Below are positions 26,783 through 36,376 of a DNA stretch of 49,621 bases, piece after piece; within the stretch, counting starts at the first letter, position 1, and each line of letters starts with the position of its first letter. A model generated the notes under the pieces. It had not been told where the DNA came from and did not search any database. It saw nothing but the letters and a program-made list of their open reading frames with translations. The stretch is from Methylobacterium aquaticum (GTDB lineage Bacteria > Pseudomonadota > Alphaproteobacteria > Rhizobiales > Beijerinckiaceae): NCBI RefSeq assembly GCF_001043915.1, contig NZ_LABX01000146.1, forward strand, positions 1 through 49,621, given 5' to 3'. The position numbers were made by a program, and so were the translations under genes.

Positions 26783-28838
26783 CGACGGCGACGCCGGCCG
26801 CCCCGAGATCCATCGTGGAAACGGACGCACCGTCGTCGCGCTCGCGGTGGCAGCCGCCATCCCGGTGCTGCTGCTCAGCGGCTGGGTGGCGACGCTCATG
26901 GCGCAGCAGCAGCGCGGACTGACCCGGAGCGCCGCGGTGGCGAGCGCGGCCCGCGTCGCCGAACGCGTCGCCTCCGACATCGCAACCCAGGTCGCGGTCC
27001 TCCAAGCCGAGGCCGCCTCGGCCAGCCTGGACCGGCCGGACCTCGCCGCCTTCTATGCCGAGGCCGAGCGGTTGAGGCAGGAGCATCCGCTCTGGGAGAC
27101 CGTCGAACTCGCCGGGCCCGACGGGGCCCAGGTCGTCAACCTGCTCCGCTCCCTCGACGATGAGCTCGGCCCCACCGCAGACCGCGTGAGCTTCGACGCG
27201 GTGGTGCGGACGAGACGGCCGGTGGTCGGCGGGATCGGGCCGGTCGGGCGGATCTCGGGCAAGCGGCTCGTCGCGCTGCGGGTCCCGGTCGTCCGGAACG
27301 GAGCGCTCCGCCACGTCCTCTCGGTCGGCCTCGCGACGAACGCGGTCAGCTCGATCCTCCGCGATGCGGGCGCGCCGGAGGGCTGGGTCGGGACCATCGT
27401 CGACGCGCAGGGCAACACCATCGCCCGCACCCGGGCCGAGGCGGAGGAACTCGGCCACCCGGCCAACGCCGCCCTCCAGGCCGCCATCCGGCGGGCGCCA
27501 CAGGGCTTCTACACCGGCTCGACGCTGGAGGGGCCGGACGTCGAAGTCGTCTACCGCACGCTGACGGAGACGGGCGGCTGGTCGGTGCATTTCGGCCTGC
27601 CGGTCGCCACGCTGAATGCGCCGGTCTCGCGCTCCTACCTCGTGCTGGCCGGGGGAAGCGTGCTCAGCATCGGCCTCGGCCTCGCGCTGGTCGGCCTGGT
27701 CGGCCGCGACATGGCGCAGCGCCGGGCAGGCGAGCAGGCGCGCTTCGCCCTCGCCCTGCGGTCGAGCGAGGAGCAGGGCGCGGTCGCCGCCGAGGCCGCG
27801 GAACTCGGCACCTTGCGATGGGATACGGTCGAGGAGACCGTGACGGCGTCCCGGCGCGCCGCCGAGCTCCTGGGCTGGGAGGCCGAGGTGCCGGAGGGGC
27901 GCGAGATGACGGCGGATGCCGACATCGCGCTCCTGGCGGTCGATGCCCTGGACCGCGAGAGGCTGGTAGCGGAACTGCGGCGAAGCCTCGCCGAGGGTGT
28001 GCCCCTCGACGTGGAGTTCCGGGTCTCGCAAGGGAGCCCGGAGCCGCGGTGGGTGCGCCTGAGCGGGCGGGCGCCCCGGCTCCGGAAGGACGAACCCGCC
28101 AACCTCGTCTATGGCGTCGTCTCGGATGTCGGGCCGCGCAAGCGTGCCGAGGCCGAGCGCCTCGACCTGCTGCGCCGCCTTGGCGAAGCGCAGGAGAACG
28201 AGCAGCGCCGGATCGCCCGCGAGCTGCACGACCAGGTCGGGCAGACGGTGACCGGCCTGTCGCTCGGCCTCAAGGGGCTGGAACGGCTGCTCGCCGCGGA
28301 CGGGATCTCGACCGAGGCCGGACGGCAGATCGAGTGGCTGCAACGCCTCGCCGGCGAGGTCGGGCGCGACATCCACCGCGCCGCCATCGACCTGCGCCCG
28401 ACCGCCCTCGACGACCTCGGCCTGCGCGAGGCGCTGGCGACGCTCCTGGGCGAGTGGGGCCAGCGCCACGGCATCCGGGCCGACCTGGAATTCATCGGCG
28501 AGGCGTCGCGCCTGCCGGCGGCCGTCGAGAGCGCGATCTACCGGATCGTGCAGGAGGCGCTCACCAACGTCCTGAAGCACGCGCGCGCGGCCACCGTCAG
28601 CGTCTGCCTCGACCACCGCCCGGACGAGGTCCAGGTGATCATCGAGGATGACGGCGTCGGCTGCGAGCCCGCCTCCGGCCCCTCCCCGTCCGACAGGCGC
28701 AGGCCGGCCGGGCCGCGGCTGGGCCTGTCGGGCATCCGCGAGCGTTTGACCCTCCTGGGCGGCACGCTCACCCTGGAAACGTCCTCAGGCGTCGGCACGA
28801 CGCTGTTCGTCCGCATCCCGGTGGCGCCGGCCGCCTGA
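26766..28838 (+). CDS. Sensor histidine kinase, NarX/DegS type, with extracytoplasmic sensor and PAS
   Basis: 690 residues. Membrane helices at about 22-46 and 291-313 bracket a ~245-residue periplasmic sensor of probable dCache type (V-G-T-I-V-D-A-Q-G-N-T-I-A, A-P-Q-G-F-Y-T-G-S). A PAS-like domain covers about 340-460. The HisKA_3 dimerisation domain has the phospho-accepting H488 in A-R-E-L-H-D-Q-V-G-Q, and the HATPase_c domain (585-690) has N601 and E-D-D-G-V-G. The response regulator follows 20 bases downstream. The signal is unknown. The start (26766) overlaps the upstream small gene. Confidence 0.92.
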   Translation: MTSRLDDGDAGRPEIHRGNGRTVVALAVAAAIPVLLLSGWVATLMAQQQRGLTRSAAVASAARVAERVASDIATQVAVLQAEAASASLDRPDLAAFYAEAERLRQEHPLWETVELAGPDGAQVVNLLRSLDDELGPTADRVSFDAVVRTRRPVVGGIGPVGRISGKRLVALRVPVVRNGALRHVLSVGLATNAVSSILRDAGAPEGWVGTIVDAQGNTIARTRAEAEELGHPANAALQAAIRRAPQGFYTGSTLEGPDVEVVYRTLTETGGWSVHFGLPVATLNAPVSRSYLVLAGGSVLSIGLGLALVGLVGRDMAQRRAGEQARFALALRSSEEQGAVAAEAAELGTLRWDTVEETVTASRRAAELLGWEAEVPEGREMTADADIALLAVDALDRERLVAELRRSLAEGVPLDVEFRVSQGSPEPRWVRLSGRAPRLRKDEPANLVYGVVSDVGPRKRAEAERLDLLRRLGEAQENEQRRIARELHDQVGQTVTGLSLGLKGLERLLAADGISTEAGRQIEWLQRLAGEVGRDIHRAAIDLRPTALDDLGLREALATLLGEWGQRHGIRADLEFIGEASRLPAAVESAIYRIVQEALTNVLKHARAATVSVCLDHRPDEVQVIIEDDGVGCEPASGPSPSDRRRPAGPRLGLSGIRERLTLLGGTLTLETSSGVGTTLFVRIPVAPAA

Positions 28839-28858
28839 CGCACGGGAGAAGCCATCAC

Positions 28859-29524
28859 ATGGACCGTATCCGCGTCGTCCTGGCCGACGACCATCCCGTG
28901 GTCCTCGCGGGCATCCGGGCGCTCCTCAACGCCGACCCCGAGATCGAGCTGGTCGGCGAGGCCACCGACGGCGGCGAGGCGCTGCCGATGATCCGTGCCG
29001 TCGCGCCCGACATCGCCGTGATCGACGTCTCGATGCCCGGCCTGAACGGCCTCGAACTGACCGAGCGGGTGACGGGCGAGTGCCCGGCCACCCGGGTGCT
29101 GGTGCTGACGGTCCACGAGGATGCCGCCTACGTGCAGCCGCTGATGAGGGCCGGCGCGCGCGGCTACCTCCTCAAGCGTTCGGCGGCGGACGACCTGCTC
29201 CGCGCCGTCCGGGCCGTGGCCTCAGGCGGCGTCTACCTCGACCCCTCGATCGCCGGCCACGCCCTGGCGGAGCCGTCCGGGGCTGACGGGCGCCCGGGCA
29301 CGGCGGAGGGGCGCGAGCCGCTGAGCCCGCGCGAGACCGAGACCCTGCGGCTGATCGCGCAAGGGTTCAGCAACAAGGAGATCGCGCGGCGCATCGACGT
29401 CAGCGTGAAGTCGGTCGAGACCTACAAGGCGCGGGCCGCCGAGAAGCTCGGGCTGAAGACCCGGGCCGAGATCATCCGCTACGGCGCCGCCCATGGCTGG
29501 TTCGACGCGCTCGCCTTGCGATAG
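28859..29524 (+). CDS. NarL/FixJ-family response regulator
   Basis: 221 residues. The receiver domain has acidic D10-D11, phospho-acceptor D56 in V-I-D-V-S-M-P-G, T84 in V-L-T-V-H and K106. The C-terminal LuxR/GerE helix-turn-helix (about 153-210) has L-S-P-R-E-T-E-T-L-R-L-I-A-Q-G and N-K-E-I-A-R-R-I-D-V-S-V-K-S-V-E-T-Y. It is the evident partner of the kinase immediately upstream. No target sites can be identified from the window. Confidence 0.95.
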   Translation: MDRIRVVLADDHPVVLAGIRALLNADPEIELVGEATDGGEALPMIRAVAPDIAVIDVSMPGLNGLELTERVTGECPATRVLVLTVHEDAAYVQPLMRAGARGYLLKRSAADDLLRAVRAVASGGVYLDPSIAGHALAEPSGADGRPGTAEGREPLSPRETETLRLIAQGFSNKEIARRIDVSVKSVETYKARAAEKLGLKTRAEIIRYGAAHGWFDALALR

Positions 29525-29620
29525 CGCCCCCTCCTTCCCTTGCGGCGCCGGGGTCGGCCCTTCGCCCTTCGACGACCCGCCCGGCGACGGCCGAAGCGGG
29601 CTTCGTCGTTGTCGCGCGGA

Positions 29621-30919
29621 TCAGCCCGGGGCGCCCCCCCTGCGCACCCGGACGAAACGGGCATGCCGCTCCTCCAGATCGGAGAGGTCGCTCGGATCGG
29701 CGATGTCCCGCCGCGCGGCGGCGAGCACGAGGTCGGCGTGGCGTCCGAGTTCCGCCAGGCGCGAGGTCAGCCGCTCGACCTCCGCGACGCGGGCCAGCAC
29801 GTCGAGCATCCGGGCGAGCACATGCACCGACCCGCCGGCGTTCTGGCGGATCATGTGGAACATCGCATCGCACAAACCGTCGTAATCCGTCACCGGATGG
29901 ACGAGCACGACGCGGCCCTCGCGCGCGACGGCGCCCGTGGGCAGGTGGCGTGGGGCGATCCGGCACAGGGCGTCCCCCAGATGGTCGAGCACGCTCCCCG
30001 CCGTCATCGGGTCGTTGATGCCGGGCGACAGCGCCCGCACCGCGATCTCGACGAGCTGCCGCACCGAGTATTCCAGATCCTGCAGCGCCGCCGGGCGGCG
30101 CCCGAAGGTGAGCGAGCGGGCCACCGCCTCGGCGGTGCCCTCGACGCCCGCGGACGGAACGACGACCGGGAATCCCTTCGGCACGAAGTCGCCCGGCCTC
30201 ACCCTCAGGGCGAGGACGACGCGGTGCTCGTGCGCCCAGTCGGCGAGGCCCTCCGTATCGACAGCTTGCAGGTATCCGCCATCCGCCGGCGCGACCGGGG
30301 TGCCGCGCGGTGCCTCCGCCGGCGGCTGGATATCGGCCTGGTCGCGGGTCCGCGCCTCGACCGCCTTGCAGAGGTCACGGTGGACGGCGTCGACCACCGT
30401 CTCGACGTTGATGCTGGTGGCGACGTGGTGGACGAACCAGACCAGCGTTCCGAGGCAGACCAGCGCCAGCAGCACGGCGCCCGAGATGGCGAGGTGCGGG
30501 ACGAAGGTCTCCTCCTGGACGGTGCGTACCGTGCGCAGCACCATCAGCGCGTAGGCGAAGGTGCCGAGGAAGGCGCCGAGCACGAGCTGGTTGCGGGCGT
30601 CGCGCACGAAGTTGCGCAGGAGCCGCGGCCCCATCTGGTTCGACGCCAAGGTCAGCGCCGCGATGGTGATGGAGAAGGTGGTGCCCGCCACGCCGATGGT
30701 GGACGACGCCACCGCGCTGAGAAGGGCCCGGGCCCCCTCGGCACCGCCGGCCCAGCCCCAGCTGGCGTCCGGGGAGGACGGGTCGTAGCCGGCGACGCGG
30801 GCGGTCTCCAGCCAGATCGCCGCCTGCGCCAGGCCGATGCAGGCGAGCACGACCAGCGCCGGCCGCAGCCAGAACTGGTCGCCCAGGAACTCGATCCAGG
30901 CCCGTATCCTCGCTCTCAC
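29621..30919 (-). CDS. DUF2254 family membrane protein
   Basis: 432 residues. N-terminal membrane helices occur at about 18-36, 65-90, 110-130 and 140-165, with the family pieces S-T-I-G-V-A-G-T-T-F-S-I-T-I-A-A-L-T-L-A-S-N-Q and G-P-R-L-L-R-N-F. The cytoplasmic half has A-L-S-P-G-I-N-D-P-M-T-A, typical of DUF2254. Function unknown. It lies 73 bases downstream of nhaA on the same strand, so an ion-homeostasis context is suggested but not shown. Confidence 0.88.
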   Translation of the reverse strand: MRARIRAWIEFLGDQFWLRPALVVLACIGLAQAAIWLETARVAGYDPSSPDASWGWAGGAEGARALLSAVASSTIGVAGTTFSITIAALTLASNQMGPRLLRNFVRDARNQLVLGAFLGTFAYALMVLRTVRTVQEETFVPHLAISGAVLLALVCLGTLVWFVHHVATSINVETVVDAVHRDLCKAVEARTRDQADIQPPAEAPRGTPVAPADGGYLQAVDTEGLADWAHEHRVVLALRVRPGDFVPKGFPVVVPSAGVEGTAEAVARSLTFGRRPAALQDLEYSVRQLVEIAVRALSPGINDPMTAGSVLDHLGDALCRIAPRHLPTGAVAREGRVVLVHPVTDYDGLCDAMFHMIRQNAGGSVHVLARMLDVLARVAEVERLTSRLAELGRHADLVLAAARRDIADPSDLSDLEERHARFVRVRRGGAPG

Positions 30920-30992
30920 CGGCTACCCTTCTCCTTGTCACCTTGGCGCAGGCGTCCCCCGGGCCCCCGGACCGGTCTCGCGGCGTCCCGGC

Positions 30993-32210
30993 TCAGGCAA
31001 GCGCCCGCCGCGCACGATGGTCCCGCGGGGCGGCGACCAGGAGGACGAGCGCCCCGGCGAGCATGCAGGCGACCGAGCCGACGAGAACGCCGATCTTGAC
31101 CTCGGCCTCCAGGGCCGGCGCGTCCGCGAAGGCGAGCAGCCCAATGAACAGGCTCATGGTGAAACCGACCCCGCACAGCAGGGAGACCCCGTAGACCTGC
31201 GCCCATGTCGCATGGGCCGGACGCTGCGCCAGCCCGAGCCGCACCGCGGCCAGCACGAGGCCGAACACGCCAACCTGCTTGCCGACGAACAGGCCGAGCG
31301 CCACCCCGAGCGTCACCGGGTCGAGCAGCATGTGCGGGGTGAGCCCGACGAGCGACACGCCCGCGTTGGCGAAACCGAAGACCGGCAGGATCAGGTAGGC
31401 CGACCAGGGATGGATCGCGTGTTCGAGGATGTGCAGCGGCGAGGTGGGGTCGTCCGGCTTGCCCACGCTCAGTCTCAACGGGATCGTCATGGCGAGCAGC
31501 ACCCCGGCCACCGTCGCGTGCACACCCGATTTCAGCACGAAGACCCAGAGCACGACACCGAGCAGCAGGTAGGGCCAGAGCCTGGCCACGCCGGCCTTGT
31601 TCAGCCCGTACAGCACCGCGAACGTCACCGCGGCCCCGCCCAGCATCGGGAGCGACAGGTCGGCGGTGTAGAATACCGCGATGATCAGCACCGCGCCGAG
31701 ATCGTCGATGATGGCGAGCGCCGTCAGGAACACCTTGAGCGAGACCGGGACCCGCGATCCCAGGAGCGCCAAAACGCCGAGCGCGAAGGCGATGTCGGTG
31801 GCCGCCGGGATCGCCCAGCCCCGCAGCGTCTCGGGCGAAGACCAGTTCACGGCGACGTAGACAAAGGCCGGGGCGGCCATCCCGCCCAGAGCGGCCAATC
31901 CCGGCAGCACTCGGTCGGGCCAGGTGCGCAGGCGCCCGTCGAGCACCTCCCGCTTGATCTCCAGTCCGACGAGCAGGAAGAACACCGCCATCAGCGCGTC
32001 GTTGATCCAGTGCAGCACCGAGAGCGGACCGAGATAGGCTTTGAGCGCGGAAAAATAGGTGTCCGCCAGCGGGGAGTTCGCCACCACGAGCGCGAGCGCC
32101 GCGCTCGCCATCAGGACGAGCCCGCCGCCGGCCTCGCTGACGAGCATGTCGCGCAGGGCCGACAGGGGACGGCGGCGAGGCCGCGGAACGGCATGCGAGG
32201 AGGATGGCAC
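30993..32210 (-). CDS. nhaA: Na+/H+ antiporter NhaA
   Basis: 405-residue inner-membrane antiporter that exports Na+ in exchange for H+. Family motifs: [34 protein letters not shown] (Asp equivalent to E. coli D133), and [10 protein letters not shown] (equivalent to D163/D164, the ion-binding pair). Eleven to twelve hydrophobic segments are visible. Upstream is a broken nucleotidyltransferase gene on the opposite strand. Confidence 0.95.
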   Translation of the reverse strand: MPSSSHAVPRPRRRPLSALRDMLVSEAGGGLVLMASAALALVVANSPLADTYFSALKAYLGPLSVLHWINDALMAVFFLLVGLEIKREVLDGRLRTWPDRVLPGLAALGGMAAPAFVYVAVNWSSPETLRGWAIPAATDIAFALGVLALLGSRVPVSLKVFLTALAIIDDLGAVLIIAVFYTADLSLPMLGGAAVTFAVLYGLNKAGVARLWPYLLLGVVLWVFVLKSGVHATVAGVLLAMTIPLRLSVGKPDDPTSPLHILEHAIHPWSAYLILPVFGFANAGVSLVGLTPHMLLDPVTLGVALGLFVGKQVGVFGLVLAAVRLGLAQRPAHATWAQVYGVSLLCGVGFTMSLFIGLLAFADAPALEAEVKIGVLVGSVACMLAGALVLLVAAPRDHRARRALA

Positions 32211-32344
32211 GGGTACGGGTCTCCGGCGCTGGCGGCCCGACCAGCGCTCGTCCTGCCGGTCCGACCGACGGACCGCGCACCCTCGTGCGGGCTATCGCAC
32301 CGAAGCGCGGCTGGCACAACCCACGACCCTTAGGTCAAAAGCCA

Positions 32345-32971
32345 ACCAGCTTGACCGTGTGAATGGCCGCTGCGTGCAGAAAGCGGACTTTGACGTTGAG
32401 CCATGGCGCCTCGTCGCCGACTGCCTCGATCAGACAGTCTGGAACACCCTGACCGAACGGCCGCGCGGGCATGGCATCCGCGACTACGACCTGATCTGCT
32501 TCGACGACGCCGACCCGTCCTGGGAGGCCGAGGACGCGGTGCTGCGCCGGGCCGCCCCCGTGCTCGCGGGCTGCGTCGGCCCGGTCGAGATCCGCAACCA
32601 GGCCCGGGTCCATCTCTGGTTCGAGCGCCGCTTCGGCGCCCCCTCCCCTTCCGAGCGCCGACGCGGCCTTGTCGCGCTACGCGGCCGTGGTCCACGCGGT
32701 CGGGGTCCGGCTCGAACCGGACGACACGCTCTCGATCGCCGCGCCGTTCGGCCTCGCGGACCTGTTCGGGATGGTCCTGCGCTCCAACCCCGCCATCGCC
32801 AATGGGCCGGCCTACGCCGCCAAGACCGAGCGGATGCGGACAGCCTGGCCCGAGCTGACGGTGATCCCCTGGGCTGGAACGGCGGAGGCGCCTGTCAAGT
32901 GCACGGAAGACACGGCGGCGGTTTCCACCGGCCTGTCCCCGGCGCCCTCCCCGCTCTCGACAAGCCGTTGA
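32345..32971 (+). pseudogene. Frameshifted nucleotidyltransferase family protein (NTP_transf_6/DUF925)
   Basis: One frame encodes V-A-D-C-L-D-Q-T-V-W-N, P-R-G-H-G-I-R-D-Y-D-L, F-D-D-A-D-P-S-W-E-A-E-D and P-V-E-I-R-N-Q-A-R-V-H-L-W-F-E-R-R-F-G. Near 32646 a one-base shift moves the sequence into the next frame: S-A-D-A-A-L-S-R-Y-A-A-V-V-H-A-V-G-V, P-F-G-L-A-D-L-F-G-M-V-L-R and T-V-I-P-W-A. Together these rebuild almost a full DUF925 protein. No good start is visible in the first frame, so the 5' end is probably damaged too. The conserved acidic F-D-D-x-D motif is intact. Confidence 0.82.
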
Positions 32972-33472
32972 GCCAGCACGGGTCTTCCGAAGGCTGCACG
33001 CGCACTTCCACGAATCGGTCACGATTCCAGACTGTTGCCGCCGGACAGGCTGTGGACCGGGCGTGGGCGATATCGGGGTGTAACGGTCCATTTACCCTGC
33101 CGCCGATCGTTCCTGTTGCGAAGCTTCCCCCGGACAGCCTAGTTTTCCTCATGCCCGCCGCTCGCGCGGGTCTCGTCCCGCTCTCGATCGACCGACTGGC
33201 TCCCTTTCGCGGCGCAAGTGCCCGCGGGACGGCTGCGTCGTGCCGCCAACCCTCGGTGGCGCCTCGCGGATTTGGAGCCGTGGGCCTTTAAGAGAAACGA
33301 GACCAGTTGTTGATAGAACGGGATGAACCAAGGGGACAAAGACCGGGAGGGAGTTGACTTCCCGAGCCTGCGACCCGGTCGCCCTCGCCCCTCGTCCGGG
33401 GATGGGACGGCAAGCGTATCTGCGTACGGACTGGGAGCGGGCAGCCGCCACCGGGCCGAGAAGGGACCAGTC
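32972..33472 (+). promoter_or_regulatory. dnaA upstream region
   Basis: About 500 bases up to the dnaA start. An in-frame ATG at 33323 would lengthen DnaA by 50 residues but lacks a ribosome site, while AAGGGA precedes the ATG at 33473. I see no convincing cluster of TTATCCACA-type DnaA boxes and no AT-rich unwinding region, so nothing here marks the replication origin; alphaproteobacterial origins are usually near hemE instead. Confidence 0.4.
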
Positions 33473-34978
33473 ATGCGTGTGGACGGCAGCTTGGCGGAAG
33501 GAGTCGGCTCCGGCCGTGGCGGCACCGGCGACGACGGTCGCAGCAGCGGCGAGATCGCGGCGGCAGAAATCACGGGAGCCTGGCAGCGGGTGAAGCGCCG
33601 CCTCCGGGCGGAGCTTGGCGAGGACGTGTTCGCGAGCTGGTTCGCCCGGCTGGAGCTGCAAGAGGTCTCTGGCGGCGTCGCACGCCTGACGGTGCCGACC
33701 CGGTTCCTCAAGAGCTGGATCGAGTCGCATTATCTCGACCGGGTGCTGGCTACCTTTCGCAGCGAGGCCGACGGCATCGAGAGCCTGGAGGTCGGGGTCC
33801 GCGGTGCCATGGCGCCGGCCAGGCCGGGCGCCGCCACGCTGACGAAGCCGGCCCCGAGCCCGCGCCCCGCCGCGAGCCCGGTCGTGGAGATGCCCGAGCC
33901 CGAGCGCGCGCCCCGCGGGCCCGTCCCCGACGGTGAACTCGGCGGTGCCCCGCTCGATGCGCGCCTGACCTTCGAGAGCTTCGTCGTCGGCCGCTCGAAC
34001 GCGCTGGCGCATGCCGCCGCCGAGCGGGTTGCCCGGCACGATGGCGGGCCGGCCCTCTACAACCCGCTCTACTTCCATGCCGGCGTGGGTTTGGGCAAAA
34101 CCCACCTCCTCCACGGCATCGGCCATGCGGTGAAGAATGCCGGGCGTCGGGTGATCTACCTCACCGCCGACCGCTTCATGTACGGCTTCGTCAACGCCCT
34201 GAAGACCCAGAGCGCGCTGGCCTTCAAGGAGAAACTGCGGGCGATCGACGTCCTGATCCTCGACGACGTGCAGTTCATCCAGGGCCGCTCGATCCAGGCC
34301 GAGTTCGGCCACACCCTGAACGCGCTCATCGATGCCGGGCGCCAGGTGGTGGTGGCGGCCGACCGGCCGCCGACCGAACTCGAATCCCTCGACGAGCGGG
34401 TGCGCTCGCGCCTCGCCGGCGGTCTCGTGGTCGAGATCGGCACCCTGGACGAGGGCCTGCGCGCCTCGATCCTGCAATCGCGCCTCGAGGCGGTGCGGGC
34501 GTCGCATCCGACCTTCGAGGTCGGCCCGGCGGTGGCCGAATATGTCGCCAAGGCGATCACCGCCAACGGCCGCGACCTCGAAGGCGCGGTCAACCGGCTG
34601 CTGGCCCACGCCACGCTCACCGGCGCCCCCGTCACCCTCGACACCGCCGAGACGGCGATCCGCGACCTCGTGAAGAACCGCGAGCCGAAGCGGGTCAAGA
34701 TCGAGGACATCCAGAAGCTGGTGGCGAGCCGCTACAACGTCTCGCGCTCCGACATCCTGTCCGAGCGCCGCACCGCCGCGGTGGTCAAGCCGCGCCAGAT
34801 CGCCATGTACCTCTCGAAGGTGCTGACGCTCCGCTCCCTGCCGGAGATCGGCCGGCGCTTCGGCGGGCGCGACCACACCACGGTCCTGCACGCGGTGCGC
34901 AAGATCGAGAAGGCGATCGGCGAGGACACGGCGCTCTGCGACGAGGTCGAGCTGCTGAAGCGGATGCTCCAGGACTGA
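33473..34978 (+). CDS. dnaA: Chromosomal replication initiator DnaA
   Basis: 501 residues. Domain I covers about 33-110 ([16 protein letters not shown]), followed by a Pro/Ala-rich domain II linker. The AAA+ domain III has Walker A G-V-G-L-G-K-T-H (204-211) and Walker B L-I-L-D-D (261-265). The domain IV DNA-binding motif is [12 protein letters not shown]. The start is chosen by its ribosome site; conservation of the N-terminus cannot be tested here. It is followed by dnaN and recF in the classical order. Confidence 0.95.
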   Translation: MRVDGSLAEGVGSGRGGTGDDGRSSGEIAAAEITGAWQRVKRRLRAELGEDVFASWFARLELQEVSGGVARLTVPTRFLKSWIESHYLDRVLATFRSEADGIESLEVGVRGAMAPARPGAATLTKPAPSPRPAASPVVEMPEPERAPRGPVPDGELGGAPLDARLTFESFVVGRSNALAHAAAERVARHDGGPALYNPLYFHAGVGLGKTHLLHGIGHAVKNAGRRVIYLTADRFMYGFVNALKTQSALAFKEKLRAIDVLILDDVQFIQGRSIQAEFGHTLNALIDAGRQVVVAADRPPTELESLDERVRSRLAGGLVVEIGTLDEGLRASILQSRLEAVRASHPTFEVGPAVAEYVAKAITANGRDLEGAVNRLLAHATLTGAPVTLDTAETAIRDLVKNREPKRVKIEDIQKLVASRYNVSRSDILSERRTAAVVKPRQIAMYLSKVLTLRSLPEIGRRFGGRDHTTVLHAVRKIEKAIGEDTALCDEVELLKRMLQD

Positions 34979-35026
34979 TCCCCCGGAAGACTGATCCCCC
35001 CGGAGGACCGATCCCCTGGGGGCTTC
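34973..35026. repeat. Short tandem repeat over the dnaA stop codon
   Basis: Three degenerate ~17-base units, GACTGATCCCCCGGAA, GACTGATCCCCCCGGAG and GACCGATCCCCTGGG, follow one another; the first contains the dnaA TGA. Slippage-type expansion of the gene's last bases is the simplest explanation. Confidence 0.75.
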
Positions 35027-35044
35027 TCCCCGGAATCCTGCACA

Positions 35045-35080
35045 GGCGGCGGAGGGCGCGCGGCGGCGCCCTCCGCCGCC
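35045..35080. terminator. Strong GC hairpin between dnaA and dnaN
   Basis: GGCGGCGGAGGGCGC (35045-35059) pairs perfectly with GCGCCCTCCGCCGCC (35066-35080) around six bases: 15 base pairs. No T-tract follows on the plus strand, so it may be a weak or factor-assisted terminator, or a transcript-end stabiliser for dnaA. Confidence 0.55.
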
Positions 35081-35193
35081 GGCTTGCCTTCGGGGTGCGC
35101 CTTCGCCAAAGTTCCGCTCCCGTGCCTGCACGGGTCAACGGTTGCTTTTGCCGGCCTCGCTCGGTCGGTCGTTAAGAGACACGGATCACCCTG

Positions 35194-36315
35194 ATGAAAG
35201 TCACCGTCGAGCGCGCGGCCCTCCTTCGGTCGCTCGGCCACGTGCACCGCGTCGTCGAGCGGCGCAACACGATCCCGATCCTGTCGAACGTGCTGCTGCG
35301 CTCAGGGCCGGACGGCCTCCAGCTCAAGGCCACCGACCTCGACATCGAGGTGACCGAGACGATTCCCGCCGACGTGGTCGATGGCGGCGCCATCACGGTG
35401 CCGGCCCACGTCATCTACGACATCGTCCGCAAGCTGCCGGACGGCGCCCAGGTCTCCCTCGAGACCAGCGGCGAGACCGGCCAGATGCTGATCCGCTCGG
35501 GCCGCTCGCGCTTCACCCTCGGCGCCCTGCCGGAGGCCGATTTTCCCGATCTCGCCGCCGGCGAGCTGCCGCACCGCTTCGCGCTGCCGGCCGCCGATCT
35601 CAAGCGCCTGATCGACAAGACCCAGTTCGCGATCTCGACCGAGGAGACGCGCTACTACCTCAACGGCATCTTCTTCCACACCATCGAGGCGGACGGCTCG
35701 CTGAAGCTGCGCGCCGTCGCCACGGACGGCCACCGCCTCGCCCGCGTCCAGATGGAGGCGCCGGAGGGCAGCGCCGGCATGCCGGGCATCATCGTCCCGC
35801 GCAAGGCCGTGGCCGAGATCCAGAAGCTCGTCGAGGATGGCGGCGAGACCGTCGGGGTCGAGATTTCCTCGGCCAAGGTGCGGTTCAGCTTCTCGTCGGG
35901 CGTCACCCTGATCTCGAAGCTGATCGACGGCACCTTCCCGGACTACCAGCGCGTCATCCCGACCGGCAACGACAAGCGCCTGACGGTGGAGCGCGACCAG
36001 TTCGCCAAGGCGGTCGACCGCGTCTCGACCATCTCGTCCGAGCGCGGCCGGGCCGTGAAGCTCGCCATGACCGACGGGCGCCTGTCGCTCTCGGTCAACA
36101 ACCCGGATTCGGGCTCGGCGACCGAGGAACTCGACGTCGATTACGAATCCGGCCCCCTCGATATCGGCTTCAACGCCCGCTATCTCCTCGATATCACGGC
36201 GCAGCTCGACGGCGACACCGCCCTGTTCCGCCTCGCCGATCCGGGCTCCCCGACGGTGATCCAGGACCGCGAGGGCGCGCCGGCGCTGTACGTGCTGATG
36301 CCGATGCGGGTGTGA
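35194..36315 (+). CDS. dnaN: DNA polymerase III beta sliding clamp
   Basis: 373-residue clamp loaded around DNA to make polymerase III processive. Family features: an N-terminal domain with [14 protein letters not shown] and [10 protein letters not shown], the middle domain with [11 protein letters not shown] and A-T-D-G-H-R-L-A, and the C-terminal [10 protein letters not shown] that closes nearly all DnaN proteins. The 215-base gap after dnaA and the 61-base gap before recF suggest its own promoter, with recF read from it. Confidence 0.97.
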   Translation: MKVTVERAALLRSLGHVHRVVERRNTIPILSNVLLRSGPDGLQLKATDLDIEVTETIPADVVDGGAITVPAHVIYDIVRKLPDGAQVSLETSGETGQMLIRSGRSRFTLGALPEADFPDLAAGELPHRFALPAADLKRLIDKTQFAISTEETRYYLNGIFFHTIEADGSLKLRAVATDGHRLARVQMEAPEGSAGMPGIIVPRKAVAEIQKLVEDGGETVGVEISSAKVRFSFSSGVTLISKLIDGTFPDYQRVIPTGNDKRLTVERDQFAKAVDRVSTISSERGRAVKLAMTDGRLSLSVNNPDSGSATEELDVDYESGPLDIGFNARYLLDITAQLDGDTALFRLADPGSPTVIQDREGAPALYVLMPMRV

Positions 36316-36376
36316 GGGCGGGGGTATCCCCGTTCGCGGACTGGCCTGAATCCGGCGCCCGGGCCACAAGGCTCGG

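Noticed and set aside
32972..33472. Replication origin near dnaA
   Set aside because: No cluster of DnaA boxes and no AT-rich unwinding element; alphaproteobacterial origins usually lie elsewhere.
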